A stretch of 64,000 nucleotides of DNA from Lasiosphaeris hirsuta (GCA_030549175.1 JAUKUA010000006.1:2666001-2730000), one strand, 5' to 3'. Positions 1 to 11,922 are shown, counted from the stretch's first letter. Program-made: numbers and translations. The notes: generated by a model from the sequence alone, not told the origin.

Positions 1-1380
1 TCTTACCCTCTAGGAGAGACTGGAATAGATTGCCTTCGTAATAGAGAAGGTACCGAAGGAAACTATAACTTTTTAGGGATCTAAGGAGGTCACGGGGTTA
101 TGGTAAAGTAGGGGTGGCTAGGGGTGTTCTATCCGTCCGGGCCATAAGGGTGTTATCAGGGGTATAGCTCGTATTCTTCGATAATAAGTGTATTCTAAAT
201 AAATCCTTTAAGATCTTCAGCTCCGCTATCGTAAGAAGGCTACCCCCAAAGAGAGGAATCCCCTTACGTAAGACTTACTATAGCTTCTACTGGGCCAGAG
301 ACTATACCGTAAAGACGGTATGCGGTAGGTATGTTAGATGGAACAGGGCGGAAACTGCTAGAATTGAGGGCGTTAGCATTACCACGATAGTGGCAATAAC
401 AGTGAACCTTAAGCAAGGCATTAAGTGGCTGTGTAGCTAGCTAAGCTACTACAAGGACTATCTTAAACTCCTATAAGTAGCACCACTCTCACCGTTGTCT
501 AGAGAGGTGCGACGAGCAATACAATCACACAATTGCAACCCCCATCAAAAGGAGTGCAGTACTTCTGACAGACCCTAGGGTGGCTAGCTTCTATACCTCC
601 TTTTTAATAGGTAAGCTCACTAAGATATATAGAGACCCCACGGGAGCTACCCGGCCTACACCGGAAGGCCTACCACAGGGCTCCCCGCTGTCGCCTATCC
701 TCTTTACCCTTTACCTCGCGGCTATGGTAAAGAAGAACCTGTCAGACCATACCTACTGCTACGCCGACGACGTCACGGTCATAGCCTTCGGCAAGATAGG
801 GGAGTAAATGCGAGCTAAGCTCACGGCTAGGCTGGGAGAGCTCCTGACCTAAGGGAAGGATAACGGGGTAACGTTCGACGGCACGAAGAGCGAGTACATC
901 CTCTTCACGCCGAAGAAAGGCCCGCAGCCGGATATCCTGATGCAGGGAGTTGTCGTGCCGTATCGGGAGGCCCTGCGGTAGCTAGAACTATGGTTCGACC
1001 CCCTCCTCTACTTCAGAGCCCACGCCAAGGCCGTGGCGGCTAGGGGGAAACCCACAGTCGCGCCCTAGAGCGCATCTCCAGCAAGGTTAAGTGGCTAGTC
1101 CCGAGGCTCGCGGTCCAGGCAGTCAAAGCCATCCTCAGGCCACCTAGATAGCCGTTGCAGGGCCAGGAAATCCCGGCCCGCAACACCACACAATCCATCA
1201 CCACTTTCCATTGCTCTGTCTTACTTAAGTCCTACCCTGTCACCGTGTACGAACACGCCAGAGATAGCTACAGCACTCTTCGAATCTTGCAAAACCAAAA
1301 TCGGCAGAGGTCCCACTACTACCCTATTGCCTCATCTACCTCGCACTCTACCCTTAGTCTGGGTGGCATTACGACTACAT
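1..1380 (+). mobile_element. Degenerate LINE (non-LTR) retrotransposon, reverse transcriptase relic
   Basis: The clearest part is 580-807, which encodes the reverse transcriptase core GLPQGSPLSPILFTLY followed by the catalytic YADD box in CYADDVTVIAFG. After an in-frame TAA the same frame goes on to 1070 and still reads like the RT thumb (NGVTFDGTKSEYILFTPKK), broken by TAG stops. Several of these stops sit where related LINEs have Trp, as in LLT-stop-GKDNGVTF and ALR-stop-LELWFDP, so TGG-to-TAG changes are likely. No endonuclease domain, 5' end, poly-A tail or target-site duplication could be fixed, and the element probably runs off the left edge. Downstream of about 1080 the frame is lost and the similarity is weak. 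In family terms it fits the Tad1-like LINEs of Sordariomycetes, but the clade is an inference. It is non-functional. Confidence 0.8.
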
Positions 1381-2348
1381 GAGAGCCACTTCAGTATCTG
1401 TGATGGGCTCTCGAGCAACCACGTGGCGAACAGTAGATAGAGTCACATCTCAAAAGACTCCAGTTACTGCATTCCCCAAGCAACATGACTTTTATTTGTT
1501 GCCAATAACCTGTCCGTGTTAGATGTTCAGGCCTGGAAGAGACAATGTTGGAGGGACCTCCCGATGTTATGCCGCCATTACTCCACGGTTGGCCCGCTAC
1601 TAGTGTGCAGACAGCCCACCATCAGCAAGATCCTGGCCTTCTTTTTCCTTCTTCTTTAGCAGCAATTCAAGCAGTTTGACACACTTTTGCTTTGATGCGA
1701 GTTTGCCAAGCCCAACAGACAACGCTAACAAACAAGCTTTGTCAACGTGAACCCTTTGCTTGGGAGGTTAGTGCGGCTCTGATTCTGACTAACCCCCTTT
1801 CCTGATTCGCGATTCTTGGTGCGCGTCCTGCATCTCCGGGCGCACCTGCCACGGCCCTTCCCACGTCGCTACGTGCTGGCCCAATCAGGACTCCATTTCA
1901 GCTCAAGACTTCAGGGACCAAGCATCGAGACAAATCACACTTCCCGCCAAATACATTTGATAGGGCTGTCTGACCCTCGCAGCCGAGACATACATGTAGG
2001 GCCCCAACGCATCAATACCTGTCTCGACACACATCAGCCTATTGTTCCGCGTGGGGTAGGCCAGATTAGCGGGTGGCGTCTGACAGCAACAAGACTCTCT
2101 TCTTTGGGCTCAGTTGTCAGTATCTGCAATTTGCTGGGCATCGGCTGGCAATTCCAATTGGGTATACAAGATGCCTGACAGCAAGGTCCCAAAGGTAGAA
2201 ACAGACAGCTTTTGCCTACCTAGCGTTTGTCAAAGCGTTAGCATTCTTCAACAAGCAGGTCGGCAGACGGCCGTCGTCGGCTCTTCAATTTTGCCATAAG
2301 CTGGTTTGCTTTTATTGCTTGAATTAACGCTCTGACACGGGAGTTGCG
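1381..2348. other. Intergenic, no gene seen
   Basis: About 970 bases between the LINE relic and the next gene. Short open frames here have no recognisable motif or splice pattern. The 3' part should hold the promoter and 5' leader of the gene starting at 2349. An upstream exon of that gene cannot be excluded. Confidence 0.4.
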
Positions 2349-5300
2349 ATGGAGGACGAAAACGAAGCGGGAGCGGCCGGCAAGATTGGCCCACCTCCCA
2401 TCGTAGTGCACTCTGACCCGGGCCACCAGAGCACAGGGCATCAAGACGAAGGCTCAAGCGTCCCTAGAGGCGGCACACGAGCAGTTGCAGAGGCACTATT
2501 GACTCGGATGAAGTCTCAGCGACAACCCGAAGTCAAGAAGATGTCCGATGTTGCGCAGAGCCGCGGGAAGGAAGAAGGACACGGGTCAAAGCTGGCCGAG
2601 GAAGCAACAGTACCTATTCCGATTGACAATGTCAACAACCTGGTAAGTTGCAGCTGATCATCTTCCCTACACCTTGACAGCCATTTGACATTTGCGCTAG
2701 GCACTCCAGCACCCATCTAGAATAGACATTCTCAGACCGGTCGACCCAGGTCAGCCACACTACATTGATGTTGTTGCGGTGCATGACTACGATGAGACGT
2801 CGGTGAACTGGGCCTACGTGGATAACAAGGTCATCGTGAGACAGAAGCTCGAAATGATCCGAGCCGAGAGATCCAAGATTCCAGAGAACTCCGAACAGGC
2901 GACTGCGGCAGACGTCCATGACGAGCGGGGGAGACAGCCTTTGATGGTGGCCTCTGGCATGCCTGCGTCTAGTCTGGCACCTAATCTGGCACCTCCCGGT
3001 CGGTCCGTCTCACGCGCTCCCTCTCTCCGAGAGGCCGCGAAAGGAGGGGACGCTGCTCGAAGAGACGACAAGATTGCAGTCCCAGGACTGTCGGTGGAAG
3101 CCCGTGACGTCCCGCATGTGACCAATCGGAATTTCGAGGTTGGCTCTTCACGCGCATCTAGCCAGTCGAGGCGTGAGGTCGGGTCGAATTGGCTCCAAGA
3201 CGCAAACATGTTGCCAGAAGCACTACTTGGAGCGCGCGTTCTTGGATTCTCATATTATTCCCGGGATTTGACGCAACTCCTCAAGGACAACTCCGAGCAG
3301 AGCAAGAAACCCGACTTCATCGAAAAGACATCACGCGAACTTCTACGCGAGCTATGCGAATTCAGGCAATCCGATTCCTTCGACAACGTGCCCATAATAT
3401 TCATCGGAGCGGGTTTCGGAGGGCTTGTTGTGCAAAAGGCTATTAGTCTGGTGGTGTCAAACACGGATTCTGGCGGAGAGGACCCATACTCAAAAACATT
3501 AGGAAGGCTAGAGCTCGGCGCCCTGGAAGACCAGGTAGTACCGGAGCCGCCCCATTTGAACCTCGACCACATCGCCGATGTCATCTTCATGGACACACCC
3601 TTCCCGAGCCCGAAAAAGGAGGGCGAGGGTCTACAAAATTTCTTTCCCCTCAGTGCATCCAGTGTCAGAATTTCTGGAATTCAGAAAGTTGTGAAGAAGA
3701 TGGAGACAGAGTGGGACTCGCCCGGAGTCGACAAGATTTGGGGCGAGTTTTGGGCATTGCTCTATCAACGGAACCAGAAAGTTCGAATCGCCTGGCTTTA
3801 TTCGAGCACTGCCAGCATCACCACTGGGAGTGTTAGGATGAATATACCCCTGAACTTGAAGAAGGCGAGTCATCACACCTCCCCGCCTCCATGTTGCCGC
3901 GTACTTGCGTTTTCATGGCATCAGCAAGCTGACACCTACTCTTTCCCATTCGCGTAGACTTCTCAAATCTCGGCAGAGAGAAAGTCACCAGCCATAGTCC
4001 TCAACCGGATCCCTCTTCATCGCTCAGGCCTCCGCCGGTTGACTAGCTTTTCTGACGCCAAGGATTACGGCTATACAGTGACTATTTCCCGAATCCGCGA
4101 GAGTCTGATGATCAGGGCGGTCCAGGATGACAAGCTCGAGGACCTGCAACTCAGCCTAATGAAGGCTGGAGTATCAGTGGACGTCAATGATGAATGGGGC
4201 ATGTCGCTACTCCATCTAGCTGCAACAGCCCCTAATCCTGACGGGTTGAAAATTCTCCTTGACAACAACGCAGATCCACAAACCAAAGACTCCAAGGGTC
4301 AAACGCCTCTACACTCATCCATTAGAATGTACTGCGACTCGGAAGTCGACGCGGGTATCATGATGGAGAACCTGAAGAGAGTGATCGAAAAGCTCTTGGA
4401 TTTTACCACAAAACCCGAGCTAAATCTCAACACAGATAATCAGAAGTGGACGATACGAGACATTCTTCAACCTCACCGACATAGATGTTCTGGTCCAGGT
4501 TGTACGCATGAAACGATCCGGGATCTTATTGCAAGACACAGACCATTCGTTAGGAAGAGAAAGACTGACGACAAGGACGAGGCATGGAAAAACTGGGAGC
4601 CGCCAGCTGATGGAAGTATACAACAAAGAGCCTGCGAAGGGACCAAAGCAATCATTGCCGAGTTCTACAGCACCAAAGAAGACAAGGCATCGTCAGACTA
4701 TGACAGACCCTCCGTCCTTGATCTTATCTACCACAGGGAGTCAGGACCAGCGGATATTCTAACCAAGAAGGCTGAAACGAATATCAGTCGCTTGAAAGGC
4801 GAGGAGGATGTGTATTGCCGCTGGATACACGTTCCAGCCAACAATGTGAGCAGTTCCTGATCGTATTTGTCTTGTGGATTTTGCGGGCTAATATTTTAAT
4901 GAAGGAGCAATGGATTCATGTACGCGAAGCCTAAAGGCAGGCCACGATTAGGTTCCGATAACTGACCGACCAATTCCAGGACTTGTTTTTGAGGCTGAGA
5001 CTCAGGGATAACTCCATGAACGGCCAAAGGCACAAGGGTGAGTAGATCATACGCCATCTATCTGACCACCATTGACAAAAAGCCACAACACTACAGGTTA
5101 CAAGGTTTTCAGCGAATATATGACAGCCGACGCAAAGCAGTACAAGCACGTAAGTATGAGTGCCCAGGCCCATCGATTTTGTCAAACAGATTCACTGACA
5201 AAATCATATGTGGGTAGAGTTCATTATCCAAAACCAGTAAGGGCCAACAGCCCACGCTTCACAGCATCCCTGAACTTCAAGCCGACGGCGTGGAATGGCA

Positions 5301-7906
5301 TCAGCTTCCATCCCCAAAGGGGATCACTGGCGTATCTGATGCCATCGCGATCTTTGTAAGTGGAACGCCTTGCTATATCATTGGGGGGGGGGAGGACAGA
5401 TTAGCTGAACAATGTCACCGCAGATGCCTGTTTTGGCATTTGAAGAGCACAGGCCAAGGAAGAAGATGACAAAAGCCATCCACAGGAGGTTACAGGAACT
5501 GAAAACACCCGAAACGGGTCTTCCGAGACGGGACAGTGCGATATCCCAGGCGGAAAAAGGTCCCAAAAGAGACAGAAACACGGAGCTCAATGCGCCGGTG
5601 GTCGACACGTCAGTGATTGAAGCTTATCTAGGGCACGAGAGGCCGGTACACTGCCGAAGAACCTTGGACCAGTACCGCTACTACATGCTGGAAAGCACCG
5701 AGTCCCGGGATCGCGATCAGGTTGTCTACAAGTGGGCTAGGACACAACAGAAGAAAGAGTCCAAAGGTGGGGACCGGACCGATGGGGCTCCCGGGGCCGG
5801 GGGGCGGCCGATCATAATGGTAGACCAGCTTTGGCTTTGGATTTTGCCAGATGGTTCGTTCTCCCGCTGGTCAAGCTCGATTCCCTAATTTGGGGATAAT
5901 TCCTCGCAGCTGACTTGCATTCCTAGGCACTGTGATATCCAGTCTCCCCAACACGGCCTATGCTAACGAGGCCTATAATCTCGGCTGCAAGCTTGAGTTG
6001 GCTCTGTTCGGTGGCTCAGATGCACCGGTTCAATCAGTTGATGACCTAGTTGCCGTCATCCTCAGGAACTGCGTCGACTTCTTTAGGCGTGATGGGCCTT
6101 GCGAGGTCAAGTTTCAGGACAGCTTCCAATACTCGATCAACGACATAGTAAGTCTGAAAATGCTCCATTTTAAGCCCTTTTGTGCTCATTAGTCATGCGT
6201 AGGCTGAAGCCGAGGTCAAAACATACGAAATCTACAAAAATGCCGTCACACGACTTCAGGAACTGAAGGACAACCGACGTCTACGAACCTTGGGCCAAAA
6301 GTACACCGAGACCTTTTCGCAAATCACCGAGGAGACGAACCGGTTGGTGGAAGTCATGGATATCCAGGACGAGCTGAGCATTGTTGAGTCGGTGTTGAAG
6401 ACGCAAAAGAGCGTCCTTCAGAAACTCGTGCAAAAGATCAACACTAGTAAGAAGGCCAAGAACCCAAAGCCGGACGCCCCCGTCCATGGGAAAGAACCCG
6501 CTCTTCAGGATGCTTTGCGTATTCAGGATGTCATCCAAATAGTTGACGATAACATAAACAATGTGAGGGAAATGGGGGCGTCTGCGAGAAAGGTCCAGGA
6601 CGATGTAAGATCACTGTCAGTCTCTGGTTCCAAGATTCAAGGTCGCTAACACATGCGAAAAGCTCAAACAGCTCCTTGACTTCAAGCAACAACAGTCGAA
6701 TGCTTGGGAAATGCAATACTCAATGAAGTTGGCTGTACAAGGCCGAAAACAGAACAACGTAAGTCTAATTCACGAACGACGGAGAACCCCTATTTAACAA
6801 TCCCGATATTATTTTAGATTATGCTTGTTTTCACACTCGTCACTATTGTATTTGTAAGTCTGTTCGCTACCAAAAGAAAAAGAAAGAAAAAGAAAAAGAG
6901 TTCTCCCAGCCGAACTAATTCAGAAATCGACAGCTTCCCATGTCATTCCTGTCTAGCTTTTTTGCTATCGGTATCCAAGAATTTCCCACAGACCCCAATA
7001 CGGGCAACGTATCTTGGCCGATCGGCGATCTCTCCGCCTACCTTTGTAAGACCCCTCGTCTCATTCTCTCAACGCACCTATGTCGAATCTGCTAACCAGT
7101 TTGGCAAAGTTGGCATCTCCCTCGCATTATGTGTTCCTCTTCTCCTTGCAGCCTTTTTCGTCAACGACATTTCCCGAATGGCCAGGGGTAAGATCAGGAG
7201 AGACCAGTTAGACCAGGACAGCCTTTTGATAGGCAAAGGTTCGAGGGATCATGACAGCGATGAAAGTGGCTCTGAAGGTGGCGCCGACCGGAAGACTCCT
7301 AACTGGAAGCAAAAGAGAAAAAACGCCAATACATCGGATGCCGAAGTCCACGAATACGCACTGCTCTTCGGCTACTTCAATTTCCACACCAAAGTTCCCT
7401 TTGTCCGGCGGCTATGGGAATTTTGGCCCTACCCAGTCGAGGAGGAACTAGAGGACCTCGACGAGAACCTAGAATTGGATTATCCTCTAAGCAGATTCCG
7501 GAAGCGAATCGTCGAGCCGGCCAACAAGTTACTGCTGCGGATCGGGCTGAGAAAGTTGGGAACGGCTTACCTCAATCACGAAAGGGCGTACATTCTCGAC
7601 CGCACGTCGAACGGACTGGTTAAGCAGCTGCGGAAGGAGCAGATGGAACTGCGAGAGCAGGAGAGGAGAGGGCAGGGGAAGCAGCGGGCCAAGATGGAGG
7701 CGGACCGCATGTCGGAAAAGAATCAGTCACTGGGGCCCGGTGCGAGGAAGTGGGGCGCGCTGGTGCCGCCGCGCAGTGAGTCTTCCGAGAGAGTGCTCGA
7801 GTCTGAGGTGGTGGGACTAGGACCGAGGCTGAGGCAGGGGCTTGGAATTCGGGGTGCTTTTGGAGGACGAAGGCATGAACGACAGGCAACGGGCGAACAA
7901 GTCTGA
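2349..7906 (+). CDS. Hydrolase-like / ankyrin / CorA-like membrane protein (about 1566 aa, 14 exons)
   Basis: Proposed exons: 2349-2642, 2701-3864, 3958-4845, 4908-4919, 4980-5037, 5097-5149, 5218-5355, 5424-5853, 5927-6147, 6203-6604, 6663-6758, 6818-6853, 6934-7045, 7110-7906; the sum is a whole number of codons. Residues about 110-450 resemble the DUF676-like alpha/beta hydrolase module that heads many fungal NLR-like proteins (VDPGQPHYIDVVAVHDYDE, then FIGAGFGGLVVQKAI). The usual GHSxGG nucleophile elbow is GAGFGG, so the Ser is missing. Ankyrin repeats follow at about 560-660 (WGMSLLHLAATAPNPDGL, GQTPLHSS). A conserved middle with DQYRYYMLEST and MVDQLWLWILPDG leads to a CorA-like end: a coiled stalk (KQLLDFKQQQSNAWEMQYSM), TM1 at 1253-1276 (IMLVFTLVTIVFLPMSFLSS) and TM2 at 1300-1325. 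The GMN ion-selectivity motif of true CorA channels is absent. A charged tail of about 240 residues follows. A signalling or cell-death role is inferred only. The start Met is the first in frame. Confidence 0.8.
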
Positions 7907-8508
7907 CCGGGGTTTGGTGTTGGGTTTCTCTCTCTTTATCAGATTGTCTTTTTGTCTGTCCTCGAGTTGCTTTTCTCTCTTTGTTTATTCGCGATATTTT
8001 GTAGGTAGATTGGTGTCAGCGCAGAGATTGGCAACTGACAGGATATATACTCGATACTCGGTCTCATTTCGTAGGATAACTACCTACTCAGGATAAATTT
8101 ACGATACCTTATAACCATACATCTCCCATCGCCTTTCATCCAAAGCCTGAGCCTCCGTTTGTCGTGCCATATAGCCTTTAGTTCTCCTTCCTAGCCACGG
8201 CCTCACAAGAATTCTCGGGCCGCCTGCTTTCTCTTTCCCGTAGCCGACTTTCTTAACTAGATCTAGCCATGTTTACCGCTGTAGCGGCATAGAGGCAGAA
8301 GGGATGCCTGGCGCTGGTTGGAAAATCAATTGGCAAAAACCACTTTACAACAAGGTACTATTGGAAACTTACCCTTGTGGTCAGGTTCCCCTTTCCGACC
8401 TGAAGAACAGGTGTCTCAGGGAGATTCATGCTCGGTAGGTGTTGCAGTGGGTCAGGTATCAGGACGAACCAGGGGGTATCTGAAGAATGACGGATACGCC
8501 GACAATGA
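7907..8508. other. Intergenic, convergent 3' regions
   Basis: About 600 bases between two converging genes. A T-rich stretch lies at 7920-8000. A 70-codon open frame at 8318-8530 runs into the next gene's 3' end and shows no motif. Nothing supportable was found. Confidence 0.4.
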
Positions 8509-9478
8509 TTATGTATCTATGCCGAATTGAATGAATACCATGAGGACTGCCGCATAGCTTGAGAACGTGTCAGTTTCAACACTCTGAGTAGTGTATTTGG
8601 TGTTCGTTGCTGCCTAACTTACGCCGCTGTTGCACCCAGGACCTCAAATGGCCTGGCTACCATGGCGAATGAAACCAGTAAGAGGAAAGCCAAGACAAAT
8701 ATCGTAATGACGTCGAGTTTCTTGATGAGTGTATCTAAGGATTGGAGAATCCAAATGGGGGCGATGAGCATGATGACGCCAATGGCTATGATGGCGGCTG
8801 ATGCAAAGCCGTCTATTCGCTTGTCCGAGTAGTAAGAGACATGCTTGGCGTCGTAGTTGGATGTTTCGTCCACCTTGTGCTTCCACAATGGCAGGGTCCG
8901 AAGCCGTAGCGAGCTGTCGATTACCCGACGTAGCGGTGTCTTCTCCTTACGGACAACCCTGACGAGATCGCGCTTGTCTAGGTACCTTTGTTCCTCAGGC
9001 GCGATGGCGGAATAATCGTGGTTTAAGTGCCAGTTCCTTATGCTTTTAACATCACGCTTTGGCGCTTGGGGTAGCTTCTTCAGATTAGTTTGCTGGAGAA
9101 GGAAGTCATCTGAAGGAGTTGGTTAGTAGATGGAGGATGAGATGTCTCGTCTAACTGACTGTATTTTCGTAGTCTCTTGGCTATTATGTCTAGCAATGCC
9201 GTCCGCTCTGTTACATCACCCCTGAGTGTACCATTGTGCACATCTTCTGATTCGCGCTTGCTGTGCTTTGCGTCGAGCTCGTCCAGTTCCTCCTCAAGAA
9301 CCGTTATCTCATCCTGGAGACCCAGGGCCACGCGAGCACTCAGCGAATCGAAGCGTCGTAAGACTAGAAAGTCGTTATCGGACGAGATGAAATTCGCATA
9401 CCCTTTGTAGCCGATATACTTCTAGGGTTTCTGCTGAACCTCTTGTTCGGTTGGTTCCGTCCCCGTGGGATTTCCCAT
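8509..9478 (-). CDS. DUF6594 family membrane protein (5' end uncertain, possible nonsense codon)
   Basis: Exons on the minus strand: 9478 (or further upstream) to 9160, 9109-8623, 8557-8509, with introns at 9110-9159 (branch CTAAC) and 8558-8622. The protein starts in DUF6594 fashion (YIGYKGYANFISSDNDFLVL), has a coiled stretch (EITVLEEELDELDAKHSKR), the central LVRVVRKEK...SLRLRTLPLWKHK region, and three C-terminal membrane segments (ASAAIIAIGVIMLIAPIW; VITIFVLAFLLLVSFAMV; YAAVLMVFIQF). DUF6594 proteins are common in fungi and have no known function. The ATG at 9478 is followed in frame by TAG at 9422-9424, just before KYIGYKG. Either this is a Trp-to-stop change, or CCCTAG is a splice acceptor and the true start is upstream; a donor GTGAGC near 9550 would fit. 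The rest of the frame is intact. Confidence 0.75.
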
Positions 9479-9723
9479 GGTCTGAGTGTTGACGACTTCC
9501 GTTTAGCTGATAGCAGCTGGCGCGGATTGATGGCGAGTGCTCACGCATCCTGTCACGAGAATCATATCGTGGGCACTGCCTTGTTCTCAAGCTGTGATGA
9601 TGCGACGTTTTGAACACTTGGAGTTTTGAGAGGTAAGCGCAGCAAAAGGTGCAGCAGAAGGAGCAGCAGAAGGGGCTTGGGCTTGGGTTGAGGGAACGAA
9701 GGCAAGCACAGCCACCCTGCACT

Positions 9724-9860
9724 CCAACCATGGTTTGTTTGTTAGCGCATAACACTCCTCCAGCTGTAAAGAGGGATATTGGAGCCCCTAGTAACAGGCC
9801 ATTCTGGTGTTTCGAAAGGCCTATGCTATATTTTCAAAAGGCCTTTTTCCGTGTTCCGAA
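9724..9860. repeat. Dispersed repeat, copy A
   Basis: Starts CCAACCATGGTTTGTTTGTT followed by AGCGC, closely matching 30381-30405 and, less well, 28053-28077. After the shared opening, copies A and B both keep CTCCTCCA and then AT-rich sequence with repeated GGCC-containing words such as TTTCGAAAGGCC and TTTCAAAAGGCC. The ends could not be fixed and no terminal repeats were seen. It could be a decayed short transposon or the tail of a larger element. Confidence 0.5.
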
Positions 9861-10396
9861 AAATCATGGCCGTTAACTATCTAAAAAGTGAATGTAAGAA
9901 GCGTCTGATAAGGTTTTAGCGTAGGGTAAAAAAATTAAAAAAAAGGTATATTTTCTCCCAGCTTTGAAGTCACGCAATGGGAGGTAACCAGCGATGCCAT
10001 GAAAGTGGGGATGCAAGTGGGTTGCCTCAATTGCAACCCCCACCATCAATTCAATTACTTGCCGCTTGTCTCCTCGGATAGTTTCTCCTCTGAAGAAATC
10101 ATATCGGCCAACTGTGGGTTCACCTAATTGCATCTAACTATCTATGCCCAATCAATCCCCTCGCCCATCATGATCTTGACTAGCGGGATGACGTTTGTCG
10201 ATGCAGTCGTCACCACCCAGAGCCCTGTGTTCAATCCAGTGAAAGCCTTGAACCATCATGGCGAACTTGACTTGGCCGAGCCGTCTTTCGTCGCCATCGC
10301 ATCCGACGATGCGCAGCGTAGCTTGGAGCGCGGTGGTCTCGCTCTTCCACAGCCAGAGTTTCGGAATGTCGCTGGTACGAGACTGATGCTTCAGCT
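9861..10396. other. Intergenic or upstream region of the next gene
   Basis: Includes an A-rich block at 9930-9955. An open frame at 10128-10445 lies in a different frame from the gene starting near 10397; it could hold a 5' exon, but no convincing intron joins the two. Confidence 0.3.
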
Positions 10397-11922
10397 ATGC
10401 CAATCTTTCTCAGCATTTGCTCATCCAACCCGGCGATTCGAATAGGCCACGTCAGGCGCAGGACAGACCCGGTGCCGAGGGCGGTACCGCCTCCAGCCAA
10501 TCCCCCGAGAACAAATCAGGCATCTCGCCAAGCCCCTCCCTCGAGGAACGGGCGCATTCGAAGAGGCCTTGGTGATGGAAGCGAGAGCGACTCCGATGAT
10601 GACTATGCCCAGAAGCGCAGCCACGGAGAAGGCTCGGCGAGTGCCAGTCAACGAAAGCAGAAAATGCCGCCAGCAGCACCCGAGTTTCAGGACACCTGGA
10701 TTCCCGATCGACGCGCCATCGAGGAAGAAGAAGAGAAGCGCACGCAAGAAATGAGGATAATGCGGGAAGTCGAAGAGAAACTGCCGGATATCAAAGAACG
10801 CCGACGCGCCTTTCAGCTCGATACCAGATACAGAAGACGAGTTTTGATCCGCTACTATAACCAAGGCCTCGCAGTGAAGCAGAAGCAGCTATTGGATTCG
10901 CTTCCGAATGCGACTGGACAAGTAGGGGAGGAGGCCATGGAAAAGTTCAAGACTGAAAGCTACGACCCATACTGGTTCGCCGACATGCGCGGCTTTGTTC
11001 ACCGTCTGGATCAGCAACGTCGCGACTACCTTGACCAGGCCCTCTACCGCAATATTGAGGACAATCTCGACGCCATCACGGGAGACGTGTCGAGCTACTC
11101 GGATAACTGTCTAAGAGAAACGTTGGAGCGAGTTGAGATGGGCTTCCTGCGGCGATGCAGCGCCTTCGACCAGGATTGGAGTCGGCCTCATGAAAAGCCT
11201 CCCCCCAACCTGCCAACGCACCTCGTGTACGTCATTCGGCGCATGGCCCAATCCACTAGGATGCTCGGTGCCAGTGCCGTATGGCAACGCGTCAAGCCGG
11301 CACCCAAAGGAGTGTTCAGCGCACTAGCGGCCAATTTTCTGATCGACAAATACATCAACAAGGTCATCAAAGCTATACACAAAGCGGGGGACCCCTACTA
11401 TGGAGTACAGGAAGTTTCCCTCCTCGAGCCCCTTTTCGACATGATTCTCCTCTCGCGCCGTGCGGAAGGCTCTCTGTCACGCCAATACGAAGACTGGGTA
11501 TGTTCGGGGGTTGATCCCATAGAGATTGAGCGTTGCTGCCTTCGAGCCACGGCACTGGAGAAGTACCGCCAGATCACCAAATCGGTGAATATTACTATTA
11601 AGCAGCAGTTCTGTCCCGGCATTGTCGAACCGGGGGTAATGTCGTTAGTCACGTTCAGGGCACCCTCGCCACATCCATCAAGGAGGTGTCGATCGAAGAC
11701 CTCTACACTATCGGGTGGTTTCAGGATCCTACCACTGGCGCGTATTGGCGTTTTGAGGTTGATAATGATGCCCCAACTACAAATCCATCGGGCGAATCAA
11801 TCTTCAAAGTCAGCATGAACGGGGAAACGCTGGGCATGCTTGTTGGAAAGGGGATGTTTCTTGAATGGAACGCTGAGATGGCCAACAACGCGGCAACTTC
11901 ATCGCAGTCATTGGAGCTGTAA
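10397..11922 (+). pseudogene. Unknown charged protein gene with a one-base frameshift at a G run
   Basis: I do not recognise this family. From ATG 10397 (frame open from 10322) the product has a basic, Pro/Ser-rich and acidic N-terminus (SESDSDDDYAQKRSHGE), a charged segment (RAIEEEEEKRTQEMRIMREV) and a long, probably alpha-helical domain (YDPYWFADMRGFVHRLDQQR; LFDMILLSRRAEGSLSRQYE). At 11632-11636 a run of five G ends the frame's sense. One extra G would continue CPGIVEPG into GNVVSHVQGTLATSIKEV and on to SIEDLYTIGWFQDPTTGAYW, ending at 11922 for about 509 aa. This is either a real frameshift or a homopolymer error in the assembly. No membrane segments or signal peptide were seen. The start is uncertain. 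The neighbour downstream is an NLR-type scrap, but a link in function is not shown. Confidence 0.55.

Noticed and set aside
10128..10445. 105-codon frame as a 5' exon of the 10.4-11.9 kb gene
   Set aside because: No intron of acceptable length joins it to the downstream frame, and the frame beyond 10397 already has its own ATG.
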